Assembly: GCA_037157565.1 (NCBI GenBank)
Contig: JAZHRO010000063.1
Span: 155,174,501 to 155,238,500, forward strand
Direction: 5' to 3'
DNA: 64,000 bases
Source of the DNA: Thalassia testudinum
Lineage: Eukaryota > Streptophyta > Magnoliopsida > Alismatales > Hydrocharitaceae
Shown here: positions 45,635-57,506 of the stretch, in pieces
How positions within the stretch are numbered: position 1 is the stretch's first letter
How the letters are laid out: each line of letters opens with the position of its first letter
Made by a program: the position numbers and the translations under genes
Notes under the pieces: generated by a model
The model's input: the letters and a program-made list of their open reading frames with translations, nothing else
What the model was told of the DNA's origin: nothing
Database searches by the model: none

Positions 45635-47389
45635 CTAGTTTTGATTGGGATTGGGTAAGATGGGTTGCTGCTGATAGCCTGCAAAAGAAGTGGAAGCCTC
45701 CATCCCATTGGGTGAAGGAAAAGAGGGGGCCTGATAAATCATATGGGCTTGGCCCGGGTTTGGGTTCATAATGCACCGCTGTGTTGGCACGTTATTTGGG
45801 TTAGGAAGAGGTTGGGAAGGAAGAGTGCCTGGCTGGCGAGAATTTGCCAACTGGGCCAATTGATTTCGGGCCTCTGTAAGCTCGTCCTTGTGTTGTTTTT
45901 GGATAGCCACATTCGTTCCTTGAATGTCAGCCAGAGTTTGAAGGATAAGGGACATTTGATCCTGATTTGGCCCTGATGGATAAGTAGGGTTGGGCTGAGG
46001 CTGAGGCAGCTGGTAAGGATGAGGGGGTTGTGGGTGGGGCTGGAAGGGTGGTCTTTGGGTTTGGGAATTTCCCGCCCACTGAAAGTTGGGATGGTTTCGC
46101 CATCCAGGGTTATAGGTGTTGGAGAATGGGTCATTCTGGATGGTGTTGAGGTCCTCGCAGGCCTGAGGAACCTCCAGAGAGTTGGAGAAAGGGGGAATGG
46201 AATTCCCCGGGCTGGTATAGAAGGGATCGGATGACCCTCCAATTCGAGAATCAGATGATGGATATGGATCCATCCTAGGAGAAGATCGATGGAGAATGTT
46301 TTGCACAGTCTCCCACGTGGAAGGAGGCTGTGCAAAAGAGCTATGAGCAGAGGTGGCTCGCTGCAGGTGCTGAGTTAGCTCATCCACCTTCTTTTCAGTG
46401 ATTGAGACCTTGTCCAATCGACTGGCCATTAATTCCAGGTCGACTGATGCGGACAGGCCCTGCATCTCATGTGCTCCCCTAAGATTCGTCGATGCGCGGG
46501 TATTCGTCCTGTCGAATAATCCCATGGAGTCAATGTTGATGGAGTTCTCGCACATGTTTTCGAGAATCTCCCACACGGTGTCCTCATGTTGACCCATGAT
46601 ATTCCCTCCGCAGGTTGCATTGACGAAAAGACGGATGTCTTTACAGAGTCCCTGGTAAAAGGATTGGACTTGTTCCCATTTAGGAACTTCGTGATGGGGG
46701 CACTTTCTCATGAGATCCTGAAAGCGATCCCATGCCTCATGGAGAGTTTCCCCTGTTTGCTGAGTGAAGTGAGTAATCTGATGGCGCAAGGCATTAGTTC
46801 GAGCAACGGGAAAGAACTTTTTCAAAAATTCAGACTGAAGTTCTTCCAAAGCGTCGATCGGCCGGGTCTGGGTTTGATACCAATGATCGGCCTTGTCCAT
46901 AAGAGAGAAGGAGAACATCTTCATGAGAAGAATATCCTGATTTTGTGCATCTGATCCAAAAGTTTGGGCCAGATGCTTTAGCTGCTTGATGTGCTGGAAG
47001 GGATCTTCGGAATTAAGCCCATGGAATTTAGGTATAGCATGAATCATATTGGGCTTCAATTCGGAATCAGGTCCTCCAGTCGGGATTCTGACTCGAGGCT
47101 CAATGACCACTGCAGCAGGATTATAATGGTCCCGCATCATAGGACGCTGTGGTGGGTGCACAAAGTTTTGGAAGAGGTCATTGAGTCGCTGGAGCTGGTG
47201 CTCTAGATTGTTTTCTTCCTCAACTGGCTGAGCCATGATGGGGGAAGAAGAAGAGCTTGGTTCAGAATCAGATGAGAGAATAATGGGGTGGGGTTGCTGC
47301 GCAAACACAGGCGTCGAGGCTTGGCCTTGACGAGAGTGAATTCCTAAAGGAGGTCTTAAGGGTGGTCTTAAGGACCTCCTACCATACAT
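45635..47389 (-). CDS. gag: Element B gag, 584 codons, open
   Basis: Gag forms the particle that packages the element RNA. The start MYGRRSLRPP at 47389 matches the gag start of the other elements. A Ser-rich and acidic N-terminal part comes first. The gag core lies at about residues 115-260: FHGLNSEDPFQHIKQL, MFSFSLMDKADHWYQ, FLKKFFPVARTNALRHQI, RCPHHEVPKWEQVQSFYQGL (here KCPHHE), CGGNIM. The tail is Pro/Gln/Asn-rich, with YNPGWRNHPNFQWAG near residue 430. No CCHC zinc knuckle is seen. The frame ends in TAG (45635-45637), and protease goes on in the same frame directly after it. In A the aligned residue is Tyr, so the TAG may be a point change rather than a programmed stop. Confidence 0.85.
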   Translation of the reverse strand: MYGRRSLRPPLRPPLGIHSRQGQASTPVFAQQPHPIILSSDSEPSSSSSPIMAQPVEEENNLEHQLQRLNDLFQNFVHPPQRPMMRDHYNPAAVVIEPRVRIPTGGPDSELKPNMIHAIPKFHGLNSEDPFQHIKQLKHLAQTFGSDAQNQDILLMKMFSFSLMDKADHWYQTQTRPIDALEELQSEFLKKFFPVARTNALRHQITHFTQQTGETLHEAWDRFQDLMRKCPHHEVPKWEQVQSFYQGLCKDIRLFVNATCGGNIMGQHEDTVWEILENMCENSINIDSMGLFDRTNTRASTNLRGAHEMQGLSASVDLELMASRLDKVSITEKKVDELTQHLQRATSAHSSFAQPPSTWETVQNILHRSSPRMDPYPSSDSRIGGSSDPFYTSPGNSIPPFSNSLEVPQACEDLNTIQNDPFSNTYNPGWRNHPNFQWAGNSQTQRPPFQPHPQPPHPYQLPQPQPNPTYPSGPNQDQMSLILQTLADIQGTNVAIQKQHKDELTEARNQLAQLANSRQPGTLPSQPLPNPNNVPTQRCIMNPNPGQAHMIYQAPSFPSPNGMEASTSFAGYQQQPILPNPNQN

Positions 47390-48294
47390 GCACTGTTGGA
47401 ATAGATGAGTTTAGAAGGTGCTGGACCCAATCGAGAAACCCAAAAATTGTTGGGTGACTACAGAGGTGCGGGGCAGATGGACCCCTTGATCAAAAAGACC
47501 GTCCACCTGAGAATTACCTGGGCAGCCAGAGAGGGTGAGTCCCGTGAAGACCCCTACACGGTAGAGCATCCCCATGGGTTACAGGGTTTCCCCCACCTGA
47601 CCTCTCTTGTCACTGCGGTTCCAGGTAGACCAGAATGGGGATCTTGACCTCTTAAGTCTACCTCTTTTACTTTAAGATCAAGGTGCTTAAGGTTCCACTT
47701 GAACTCTTAGGTGTTTTGAGTGAAAAAGTGCCTAATTTTAAGGTTGGTTGACCCAAGGGATCAACTTCACCGCTTGTTTCCTTTTAAAACTTATTAGGTC
47801 TTGTCTTTTGGGGTTCAAGTGTTTAGAGAGCCAATTGTTTAGGGTTTCTCTTGATAGCTCCTTTTCAAACAAGATTTAGGCACACCTCTTTTTGGGAAAA
47901 TCTCTTCTTTGTTAATAGAAGGTGTGTCTCTGGAAACCCTAGATTTTCAATCCTTGGATTGGCTCTAGTTGGTCCATTTTAGTTGCCTCAAAATTTTAGT
48001 ATCTAGGGCTCAATCAAGAAGGTTTTAGCCCTAGTTACCTTAGTTCGATGAACAGTTAAGCATGTGTTGAAATAGGCAACTTTGATGAATTACTATGTAT
48101 AACACAGGTAGCCCTAAGTTGATTCTTCTTTTGTTCCTTTTTTCAGATTTTAAGGGAGTTAAGAAAGGGCTAATGAAGATTACCAGTTTGTTGGAGTGTT
48201 TGTTGTGTGGCTGCTCTTCTTTCCTGTTCCTGTGCCTGCACAAGAGAGAAAAAGATTAGCAATTGTTTAAAATAATTTCAAAGCTTCTAGAATA
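47390..48294 (-). other. Leader of element B
   Basis: Untranslated region between primer site and gag. It has a CCACCTGA-type stretch and GCGGTTCCAGGTAGACC near 47617, which recalls the GGTTCC box of the A and D1 leaders but without their stem. No gene. Confidence 0.65.
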
Positions 48295-48310
48295 GGGGCA
48301 ACGGCGCCAA
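48295..48310 (-). promoter_or_regulatory. Primer binding site of element B
   Basis: Sense TTGGCGCCGTTGCCCC, 2 bases after the LTR end. The core TGGCGCCGTTGCC is unchanged from the tRNA-Asp type. Confidence 0.88.
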
Positions 48311-48312
48311 GA

Positions 48313-51151
48313 TAATGGTGCCAGTTTTCCCAACCGTGGCTAGTCTTAGTTTGTTTTGATGCTTATTATAGAAGTGTTGTTGTGGTATATAATGAGACAG
48401 CTACAGTTGTCGTTACCATTACAATTTTACTCGGAAATAGTTTCCCGAGGTCGAACTCAGGGAGCTACTGGAATTCTAGAAGTACAATGTTTCTATATTA
48501 CAAAAATAAGAGAGAGGGAGAGGGAGAAATAGATTTGTGTCTTGTGGCTTTTTCTTCTCTTCTTTCTCTCTTTGCTTATCTTCTTCTTCTCTTCTTTCTC
48601 GGGTCTTCTTCTGGGTCTTCTGGTGGCCTTCAGTTCTTCTGTATTTCCTTTCTTCTTCAGTTCTTCTTCTTTTCGTTATCTTCTTTCTTCCTTCTTTTCT
48701 TTTCTTTCACTTCAGCTGCGGAACCTTTGTTTTTCCTTTTTCTTCTTCTCTGCTTTGTCTCCCCTGAAGCTTCATTCGTCGTCTGATATCTCAGTCAGAC
48801 GACTTAAATGGCGGTTTGCTATAGTGCTTCCCCTCTCTTTTCTTCCTTTGCTGCTTCTCCTTCTTCTCTTCTTCTTCTTCTTCCCGCTTCTTCTTCTTTG
48901 GCCTTCTGCCTTGCTTAGCTGCAAGGCTTCTTCTCCTCCCGCTCCTCTTCTTCTTCTTCCTGCAGCCAAGTGTGAACCTTCTTCCCTCGCACCCTGTCCC
49001 TGCACAAACCACAGCAAAACCTAACCCTTCCCTCTACCCGCACGTCTCTCTCTCTCTCTGTAAACTGCTCATAGGAAGCTCTCCCTGAGCCGAGTTATCG
49101 GGTCGGGTATGAGTAACCGGGACCAGGAGTACCGGCGTGTATGGTACGCGAGGAGTGCACAGGTGGTGTCGGGTCGAGTCCGCCGGATCCACGTGGTGAA
49201 CTCGCGGGCCGGGCGGGTGAGTGGGGTGTGGGACCTCACCCCAGGTGTCTCGGAGGCAACCAACAGAAAACACAAAATCAATTTAAACCAGTGTGGGGTT
49301 TTGAGAACTTACGATGTGGGACTATTCTGCTGGCCCTTCTCGTGCACGCCCGCAGGAAGACCTCCTCGCTCTCTGCTCAACTGTAGCCACTATCGGTGCC
49401 AACTACTGAAGCAGAAGTCCTCGCAGGCTTCGCCCCAACCTGTAGCACCTGGAATCCTGAAGCCCCGACGCCTGGAACTCGCCTGGAAGCTGGTTCAGTT
49501 GTCGTCAATGGCAGCTAGGGCTCCGATCCTGTCAGACAGAAACATGGCATCTCGTCCTAATCAAACTACATGCAGACCTTCGTCGTGGCACGACAAAGGT
49601 GGTGGAATGTGCAGCAGGTCGCAGGACGGCCTAGGCGTGCATGCCTAGGTCGACCTGTGACCGGAGAAGTGGGTGTGTTCGGCGGTGCTTTGTGTGGGTG
49701 TGGAGTGGCAGTCAAGGGGCGGAAGTGGTTCAGCATGATGAGGCGGCAGTTTTGGGTCGGTCGGCGAGTCGTGTGGAGTGGCGGAATGATGGGAGCGACT
49801 TGCCGGAGGTTGGCCAGAGGCGTGGAAGACGAAGGTGGTCAGGCGTTGTCAAGGGGTGGTCTGAATAAAAAGATGTGAGGAAAAGAGAGAGGGGAGTACA
49901 GGGAGTATTTAGAACTTAGCTGTAGGGACGAAGGGAGGCAGAGCAAGGCGGCAGTCGTACCGACTATCGCCAGAGAAGAAACACCCAAAGGGGGAGAGCG
50001 GCGACGAAGAAGAGAGTAGGAGGGCGCGCGCTGGGTACGGCGCGACGCGGGAATATCAGGCGAAGGTGGCTCTGCTGCTGGTATTGCAGTAGAGCGACGA
50101 GACGGAGGAGGAGGGGCTGCCGGAGCTGGTGGGTTTCTGTCGGAGTGGGAAGAGAGGAAGGGTTAGGGTTTTCTCCGTCAGGACCGAGCTGGGAGAATCT
50201 GCAGGCGACGTTGGTCCTCATAAAGGCGGTGGCGGAGGGGTGGGCGCAGGGAGGCGACATGCCTCCCTCGCCGGAGAATGGTCGAAAGTGTGACCCATAC
50301 CTTCCGCATGTTCGCACGGAAGGTGTGGGCGTCGACAGATGGCATGGCGGTGTCCCTGCGACAGCAGACGTCGCAGGGAACACCAGGTTTAATCTGCAGG
50401 ACACCTCCCTCACCCTGCGCGACGCCATGCTCCGCGCAAAGTCACCGTAGCATGGCGCTGCGTAGAGACTTGCAAGAGGGACCTGAACGCAAAGAACGAC
50501 GAAGAAACTAGGGGCCAGAATGCAAGGGTTTCGAAAGTTGAAGGTCAAAAAGTAATAGATGAGGACCAAATTGCAAAGTCGGTCAAGAAGGTTTCTTCTT
50601 AGGCTCAAGCTTTTATGCATGACTAAATTGGACCTAAGGATTTTAATGGTGAATTTTATTTCTAGGTCTGACTTTGTTTGACTAGCCAATTTATGTAAAA
50701 ACCCAAATTAAATCATTAATTGGGCATGGTTCTCAATGTAGGTCAAAATGGATTTCCAAGGCCAAATTGAAGGTTCTAATCCCTAGAGATTATTTTTCTA
50801 TGAATTTTAGAGGGTTTAGTCAATTTTTACCCTACCTCGAACCTTGTGAATTGAAGTGGGTTTATTTTAGGGTTACAGAATGTCATTTAATTCCTTGGAT
50901 TTGCTGTAGCCCTTATTGGATCAGATCATCCCACTTTCCTTCTTATTAGGTTAGTTTGACCTATGTTTGGACCCTGCGTTACCCTGTTTGCAGATTGTGT
51001 TGGTGAAATTACATTTTTACCCCTTATGACTTGTTTTCTTCTTAAACTCAGAATTTTCTGAGTCAAGCCTTTCTTTGAGTTATGTAGGAGCTTTTTCTCA
51101 CATATCTAGGTTAGATTGTGCTAGTTAGGGTTCATGATGCGATTCTCATCA
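48313..51151 (-). repeat. Element B 5' LTR
   Basis: 2839 bases, collinear with 37297-40127. It abuts the C RT sequence at 51152. A sense-strand 241-codon frame (49964-50689) is not open in the 3' copy and is rejected as a gene. Confidence 0.94.
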
Positions 51152-52743
51152 CAATAGTACTTATTCCCTGCCAATTTTTCGAGAATTTGATCAATAAAAG
51201 GTAAAGGAAAGTGATCCTTCTGGGTAGCGGTGTTTAGCTTGCGGTAATCAATACAGACCCTCCATCCAGTTGAGGGTCTAGTGACAACTTGTTCACCTTT
51301 GTTGTTGAGTTCCTCAGTAAAGCCTACCTTCTTTGGCACCACATGAATGGGACTGACCCATTTACTATCAGCAATGGGATATATGATCCCGGCATCCAAC
51401 CACTTTAGGATTTCCTTTTTAACCACCTCCCTCATATTAGGGTTCAGACATCTCTGCATGTCCCTAAAAGGCTTGATGGAATCATCAGTATAAATGTGGT
51501 GCATGCAGAGTGCAGAGTGTATACCCTTAATGTCAGCAATGCTCCAAGCAATAGCTTCCTTGTGCCTAGATAGGCATTCAATCAAGGCTCCCTCCTGTGC
51601 CTCTAATAGCACAGCCGAAATGATAACGGGGAGTGTATCATTGGCACCTAGGAAAACATACTTGAGAGTGTCAGGGAGGGGTTTCAACTCAAGGTCGGGG
51701 GCTTGTATGGTTGAGGGTTTCATAATAGATGTCCCCATCTCAAGTAGCAAATCTACCTTCGACGGAAATGATGGGGGAAGACACTTAGTAGAAACTCCTA
51801 GCAATTCCTCAAGGTCTAGTATAACCCCTTCACATTCCTCCAAGAGATGGGAATGCTCATTTAGCATGACATGCTGAAGGGGGTCATCACATAACATTGC
51901 AGGAGTTGCCTCTTCAATCAGGTCATCTATCACCTCAACTTGAGAACAATCCTCAAGTCTGACTTGTTTGTAAGCATCAAACACATTAAGTCAGATTTTC
52001 CTATTCCCAAAGCCCATTTTCAATGCCCTAGTATTGCAATTAATTGAAGCATGAGAAGTTGCAAGGAAGGGGCAGCCCAAAATGATGGAGGGTTTGGTTG
52101 GCTTGTTGGTAGGGTCAGTGTCCAAAACTAAGAAGTCAACGGGAAAGAAGAAATCCTCCACTCTTATGAGGACATCTTCCAAAATTCCCCATGGTGTCTT
52201 AAGTGATCGATTAGCAACTTTAAGGGTTACAGGGCTAGGCTTCAGATTGCCTCCCCCAAGTTGTTCATACACGTAGCTTGGAAGGATGTTCACCCCTGCA
52301 CCCAGATCAAGTAGAGCCTCATCAATTTGTAAGTCACCAATAACTACAGAGATGTATGGGGTTCCTGGGTCCTTAAGTTTCGGGGGTGTGCCATGTTGAA
52401 CAATTGAGCTAACAGAATCAGGCAGGACAACTTTTGATTGGACCTGTTTTCTAGATTGTCGCTTTTTCTTGCACAGGTCCTTTAAGAAGTAGGCATAAGA
52501 TGGAATCTTCCTGATAGCTTCAAGCAAAGGCAGGTTAATCTGCACTTGCTTGAAAGTTTCCATAATCTCATCCGTCTTATCTTTGGTTCCAGATGAGCCA
52601 GCAGAAGTCTGCCCAAAGGTGGATAAGCTCTCTGGAAAAGGCACTCTCGATCTCTGGGTGGAAGGGTTGTCATGTCGAGTAAGGGGTGGAGCGGGGGCAA
52701 CTTCTTCCGGTGAGGTGATTTCAAGTGGAGAAGATTTGTGCAA
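51152..52743 (-). pseudogene. Element C protease and N-terminal reverse transcriptase
   Basis: In sense: VPFPESLSTFG, INLPLLEAIRKIPSYAYFLKDLC, the active site IDEALLDLGAGVNILPSYVY, FPVDFLVLDTDP, SIILGCPFLATSHASI, one in-frame TGA near 51988, then an acidic linker and LELKPLPDTLKYVFLG. RT begins with AIAWSIADIKGIHSALC, EVVKKEILKWLDAGIIYPI, GWRVCIDYRKLNTATQKDHF, FPLPFIDQILEKLAG and is cut by B. Only one stop separates protease and RT. Confidence 0.88.
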
Positions 52744-54221
52744 GTCTTCTCCGGTAGGGGTGAAAGTCGGGGTGGATGGATTTTTAGGGGGTGAAGGGTG
52801 AGACTATAGGAGCATCAGGTTTGGAAATTTCTTTCCCACTCCTCAGAATAGTCACCGCCTGAGCATGCTCCCTCAAGACAATCCCTTTTCCTTTAGAATT
52901 TTCCTCAGTAGCACTAGGGAGCTTCCCAGTCTCCCTCTATCTAACGGCCTCAACAAGGTGTCCAATTTGTGATTTCATCTCATGTATAGCCTTGTCATGA
53001 GATTGGATGATGGCACTTTGACTTTCTTGAATAGTTTTCAACATCGCCTTCAATTCATCCATCTAAGAGGTTTTAGGTTGGGCAAAGGTCTGAGGTTGGT
53101 TCAATTGATGGTTTTGAAAGGATTGTGGTTTGTAATTCCCTGGATTTGAGACATTTCCTTGTCTCCATGAAAAGTTTGGGTGGTTCCTCCATCCCTCATT
53201 ATAAGTGTTGGAGAAAGGGTCATTACGAGGTCTTGGACGGAACCCTTGAGCGGCATTCAAATCCGCTTGTACAAGCTCAGGGAATTAGGAGGCCAAGTGG
53301 CAATCCACAATGGCGTGTGTATTGCCTTGACAAATTAAGCATTCGGAAGCTTGGGATGTGGAGGTATTAGGTACGAATGAACTCGGGTTCGACATATGCC
53401 TTTCCATGTTTTGATTCAATAATTGAATCTGATAGGCTAAATTCTGCATGTCCCTTGCCTCATTTGCCTCCAACTTTCTTTGCATGAGAGTGGGCTTTCT
53501 ATCCATGTAGGCAGAATTCAAGTGAATAGAATTCTCACTCAAAGTATCAAATAAGTTCCAAGCTTCATCCTCAGCCTTAGATAGAAAGGTTCCTGCACAG
53601 GCACCATCCATAGTTTGCCTATGCGAATCATTAAGTCCGGCGTAGAACCTTTTAACCAGTTGCCATTTAGGCACCTAGTGATGTGGGCAAAGTCTCAGCA
53701 AGTCGTTAAAGCGCTCCCATGCATCATGGAATGCTTCCCCATCCTTTTGAACAAAACTCACTTTCCCTCCTAAAGTGATTTGTTTTGCTCATGGGGAAGT
53801 ACTTCTTCAAAAACTCCTTCTTCAAGGCATCCCAAGTATTTATATTATTAAGGGTGTAATACCACTAGTTGGCTTTGTCCTTAAGTGAGAAGGGAAAGAG
53901 GGTCCGCATTTGAGCATCATCAGTAATGCCCTGCAGCTTCACCATTGAACAGACCTCGGTGAATTCCTCTATATGCCTGTAAGGGTCTTCCCTAGTAGTA
54001 CCATAAAAGGAGGGTAGCAAGGATATGGTACTACTTTTGATCTCATACAGATTGTCCCCTCCAAGTCTACGTAGTGCAGGGCCAGCTTGATTGGTTGGGA
54101 AGAAATATTCCTTATGGCTCCTTTGACTGGCCATTTCTACCCTTGGAAGGTCTCTTCTTAGGATTCTTTCAGGTTCAGGATCAAACACAAGTTGTCTCCT
54201 AAGAGAACGCCTACCAAGCAT
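52744..54221 (-). pseudogene. Element C gag (broken)
   Basis: Starts MLGRRSLRRQ at 54221. Then YGTTREDPYRHIEEFTEVC, LFPFSLKDKAN then a stop at 53865, a damaged core (53680-53860), and MPKWQLVKRFYAGL. CGGNF is replaced by CAGTF. The tail has ECLICQGNTHAIVDC, a possible single zinc-knuckle-like Cys/His cluster near 53310, then YNEGWRNHPNFSWRQG near 53190. A frame change lies near 52800-53060. Confidence 0.83.
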
Positions 54222-55423
54222 GCACTACAAACACAATTCAAAAGGACTTGTTCGATCTTTACAAATTTAGGCTTTTGACTTTAGTTCAAATTGTAGGTGA
54301 CAAAGCAAGTTGCCCAATCAATTACGCACCTATTGTCAACCTTCAAAATGCCTAAAAAGACCTAGTTGGAGCTTTAGGTATTCTTCCCTAAATCTCAAAT
54401 GGTCAAGTAAATCCAAAGATGGAAGATCGAGGGATGCAAATAGGCCTAAGCCTTCCTTTGAAGTTGTGCTTTCACCGTGCTTCTCAACTACCCCCAAAAA
54501 TTCGTGACAGGGTATCCCCCTCTTTGGATTTACAAAACCTTTGATCTCAAGTTCCGAACATTTCAGAATCCAACAGTAGGAGGGCTCTTATCCTAGTCGT
54601 TTCAAGACTTAGGAGTGTCTAAATGAGTGATGTGGTGCAAAAGATATAAGTGTGCATTCACTGCAAAAGGATTTTGAATTTTGAATCGCACACCACATTT
54701 TACAATCAAGTCCTTGATTTTTAGATGTCCCTCCTTTAATTAGTCCTTTTTCTCGAATATATGTGACCACTTGTTAGATCGCTTCAAGACAAATTTTGTG
54801 GTCTTTGAATTAAATCCAAATGCAATGCGTGGTCAAGAATAGGATGCAAAGTAAGAGAATGCGTACCTTGCTTCCAGTAATCAACGATGCAAGAATACAC
54901 GCAATGCAGAGAAATAAATCTAGAGGCTGCTCATACAGACCTAAATGGTTCGTCTTAAGGGTAGGCAACTCATTTATTTTATTTTATTTTATTTTTTAAA
55001 CTACTTATGCACAAGCAAATAAAAGTAATCAATAAACTAAAAACCTAAATCTAAAGAAAAGGGAACAGGCTCCCAAAAATTACCCAACACGGGCCTAAAA
55101 CAAAATCGGGGAACAAACCCCTCAAAATATACCCCAGAACAAGGGTTTCAAACCAAATGCAATGAAAAGTTAAATCTAAAGTCTTAATTCTAATCTAATC
55201 AGATTAGTGACTAAATGTACAATGATGACCGTTGCATCCTCTTCCTTCTCCTCCTTTTCAAAGTAGCTCGACCAATTCTCCTCTGGTGATGTCAAGGGTC
55301 GCCTCTCACAATGGCTGATTCTTGCACAAATTTCTCGCATAGAAAAGAAAATAATAAATGGTTAAATCACTGTGCAATTGAGAAATAATCAAAATAACAT
55401 CAAGTGAAATTATTGCGTCTGTT
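54222..55423 (-). other. Leader of element C
   Basis: AT-rich, with CTAAATCTAAAG-type words. No gene seen. The GGAACCGGAGGC stem of A and D1 was not found here. Confidence 0.65.
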
Positions 55424-55444
55424 GCCTCCCCGGTAATGGTGCCA
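55424..55444 (-). promoter_or_regulatory. Primer binding site of element C
   Basis: Sense TGGCACCATTACCGGGGAGG, two bases after the LTR end GACTCGTCA. It is the tRNA-Asp type with three transitions, as expected for an older copy. Confidence 0.84.
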
Positions 55445-55446
55445 TT

Positions 55447-57201
55447 TGACGAGTCGATTGTTCCCTTTAAAGTCGTTTGTAGTTTTATGTGGTGGAAAAA
55501 TCGACTAATCAATATTTAAAAAAAAAGAAATAACCACTCGTAGAAGAGCGGGTCGTATCCATAGGGAGGCAATGACGTATTTAAATTCGCACCAGTTAAA
55601 AATGTTTGTTCATAGTTAGTTTAGACAAGAATCAAGCCAAAATTGCCTTCAGATTAAGGTTGAATCAAGAAATCATGCTGAAATAGCAATTCCTAATAAC
55701 TAAAGCATATTTGTTGCAATGCAGATTCAATAAAATATCATTAAAAAATGACAATGGCAAAAAATGTAATTATTAATGGCATGAATACTGTAGCAAAACA
55801 GGGGATTTATTCCCCCTAGCCATGCGTGAAGATGAGTGGACGGCTGGAGGCGGGAAGCTAGGAGGAAGTTCCTTGGACCGAGGGCTTCGCAGCGGTGGTG
55901 GCGGTGTGTCTCGCGGTGGCCGGAGCCGACCAGACGGAGCTCCGGCGAAGGTGGTTGCCAACGGTGGCTGCAGCTGCTAGAGGTGATGAGCGTGCGCACA
56001 CGAAGGCTGAGCGTTGCTGCAGGTGATGCACGCGCACGGACTGGTGTTGTGGGCGCACTGGAGTTGGGCAAGTGGAGGGTTGCTGGCGAGCACGCTCTGA
56101 TGGAGGCAGATGATGCTGCAAGCGCGTGGTGCTGGTGCACTGCAGGCTGGAAGGCGCGGAGAAGAATGCGCGCCTGCTGCGTGCGTGAAGAGGCACTGCA
56201 GGCCTACTGGTGGGCGTGAGCTTGGTGCTGCAGGTTAGTGTGCGCACGCACTGGTGTGGCACTGCAGATAGCGGCGGGGAGGCTGCAGGCGCGGGAAGGC
56301 TGCAGATGTAGCTGGATGCTGCTGGTCATGTCCACCTTGTGCACTACTAGAGGGCGTGCGGGGGAATGCTGTAGGAGGTGCCGGAGGTGTGATACGGGCG
56401 TCGAGTGAGCGGGTGAGGGCTGGCGCTTCAGGTGAGAGGGTGAAGGCAGGCGGTTGGCGGTGAAGTGGGCGAGTGTGGTTGCTGCTGGAGTGGGGAGGTC
56501 GAAGCTTCAGACATCCGAGAAACTTCCCGGACATCTTAACTGGCTGAGGGGTGATTGCAGTAGCTGCGATGGTGGTTGTTGGTGACGACGGCAAGGGAGG
56601 TGCACGGCGAGGTGCTCACGGTAATGCGGACGATCTCCGGATGGCGGTGTGGCCTGTCACAACACACGCCCACGGTGGTGGAGGATCGTTGCCGCGGTTG
56701 AGGCCGGCGGTGTGGAATGGAAGAGATGGACTCTCTGCACAATGTGGATAGTTGGGGTGGTGGCCTCCCTCGCTCGGCAGCCTCTCTCCTCTCTTTGTAG
56801 CTGCCTGCACGAATTTGAATGGAGAAGCGGGAGCAGATCCACCTCCGCTAATCGATGAATGTGGCTTTAGTGCAGCAGGAGGCATTGCAGTAGCAGCTGA
56901 GCCGTTGCTGAAAAGAAGAAGGATAAAGGATATTATTAAAATATTATGGTTATTTATATACAAACCCTCAACTTTTATCTTAACTTAAACAATGTACCTA
57001 ATTCGTTAACTAATTAAATCAATGCCATTCTAAGTTAATTCTAAATGCATTTAAAATAGGAATGCAATGCATGAATTATGTAATTAAATTAGAGATATGA
57101 ATTAATCTATTTACATCCTAATTTATGCTAAATAAATGTTAGAATTAACCTAATGTCTAGGCACTTAAATACTTAAAAAGCCCATAAATATGGGCTAATC
57201 A
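55447..57201 (-). repeat. Element C 5' LTR
   Basis: 1755 bases. At the LTR start a perfect inverted repeat, AGCCCATA-AA-TATGGGCT (about 57179-57196), which is decayed in the 3' copy. U5 box at 55551-55571. It ends at the target duplication GTACT (57202-57206). Confidence 0.93.
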
Positions 57202-57206
57202 GTACT

Positions 57207-57506
57207 CCCTTGAGCACACCTTGAATTAGTGATGTCTGCTTGCTTCAAGAGGTGCTAAGTTGGGGGGCTGAATTGTCAAATGACTTAAGTAGGGGTTTTG
57301 AATAATTAGTGGCTTTCGGGACATGCTCCCCCTACTTTGTCGACCCAACTTTACCATCTTCGGGAGCAAGGACAACACCAAATTCATGGTGTGCTTCGAG
57401 TTTATTTCTGAGGCATAGGTCCTTAGGCTACCCAATTTAAGGACATGCTTGCATTTTTTGTGCTGTAGTGTTCCTTTTTCCCATCCTTTCGACTTCCTTC
57501 AAGTGC
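57207..57506 (+). other. Element F leader, second fragment
   Basis: Continues the leader broken at 31961. No open frame of note; T-rich before the gag start. Confidence 0.65.

Larger units (their letters stand above)
37297..51151 (-). mobile_element. Element B: complete Athila-type retrotransposon inserted in the RT gene of C
   Basis: LTRs at 48313-51151 (5') and 37297-40127 (3'). The target duplication is CAATA (37292-37296 and 51152-51156); it falls in the Lys-Tyr-Tyr-Cys stretch of the RT of C, and removing B plus one copy of CAATA restores the C reading frame there. The LTRs start TGATGAGAATCG and end ACCATTA, so the end is TA instead of CA. In the first 240 bases of U5 the two LTRs differ at about 8 positions plus one 3-base indel. 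Full length is 13855 bases. It is the least damaged element here. Confidence 0.95.
31962..57201 (-). mobile_element. Element C: Athila-type retrotransposon, complete but split by B
   Basis: LTRs at 55447-57201 (5') and 31962-33721 (3') have matching ends. It is flanked by a perfect 5-base target duplication, GTACT (31957-31961 and 57202-57206). The interior reads, in sense, primer site, leader, gag, protease, RT (interrupted by element B, 37297-51151), RNase H, integrase, polypurine-like motif, 3' noncoding region and polypurine tract. Without B it is about 11.4 kb. The LTRs differ more from each other than the B LTRs do (visual comparison of the first 300 bases), in line with C being the older insertion. 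Confidence 0.93.

Noticed and set aside
49964..50689. 241-codon minus-strand frame in the B 5' LTR
   Set aside because: The collinear region of the 3' LTR (39000-39600) is not open in this frame. No recognisable domain.
53285..53360. Host zinc-finger gene fragment (ECLICQGNTHAIVDC)
   Set aside because: It is in line with the gag tail of element C and is best read as a degenerate nucleocapsid knuckle.
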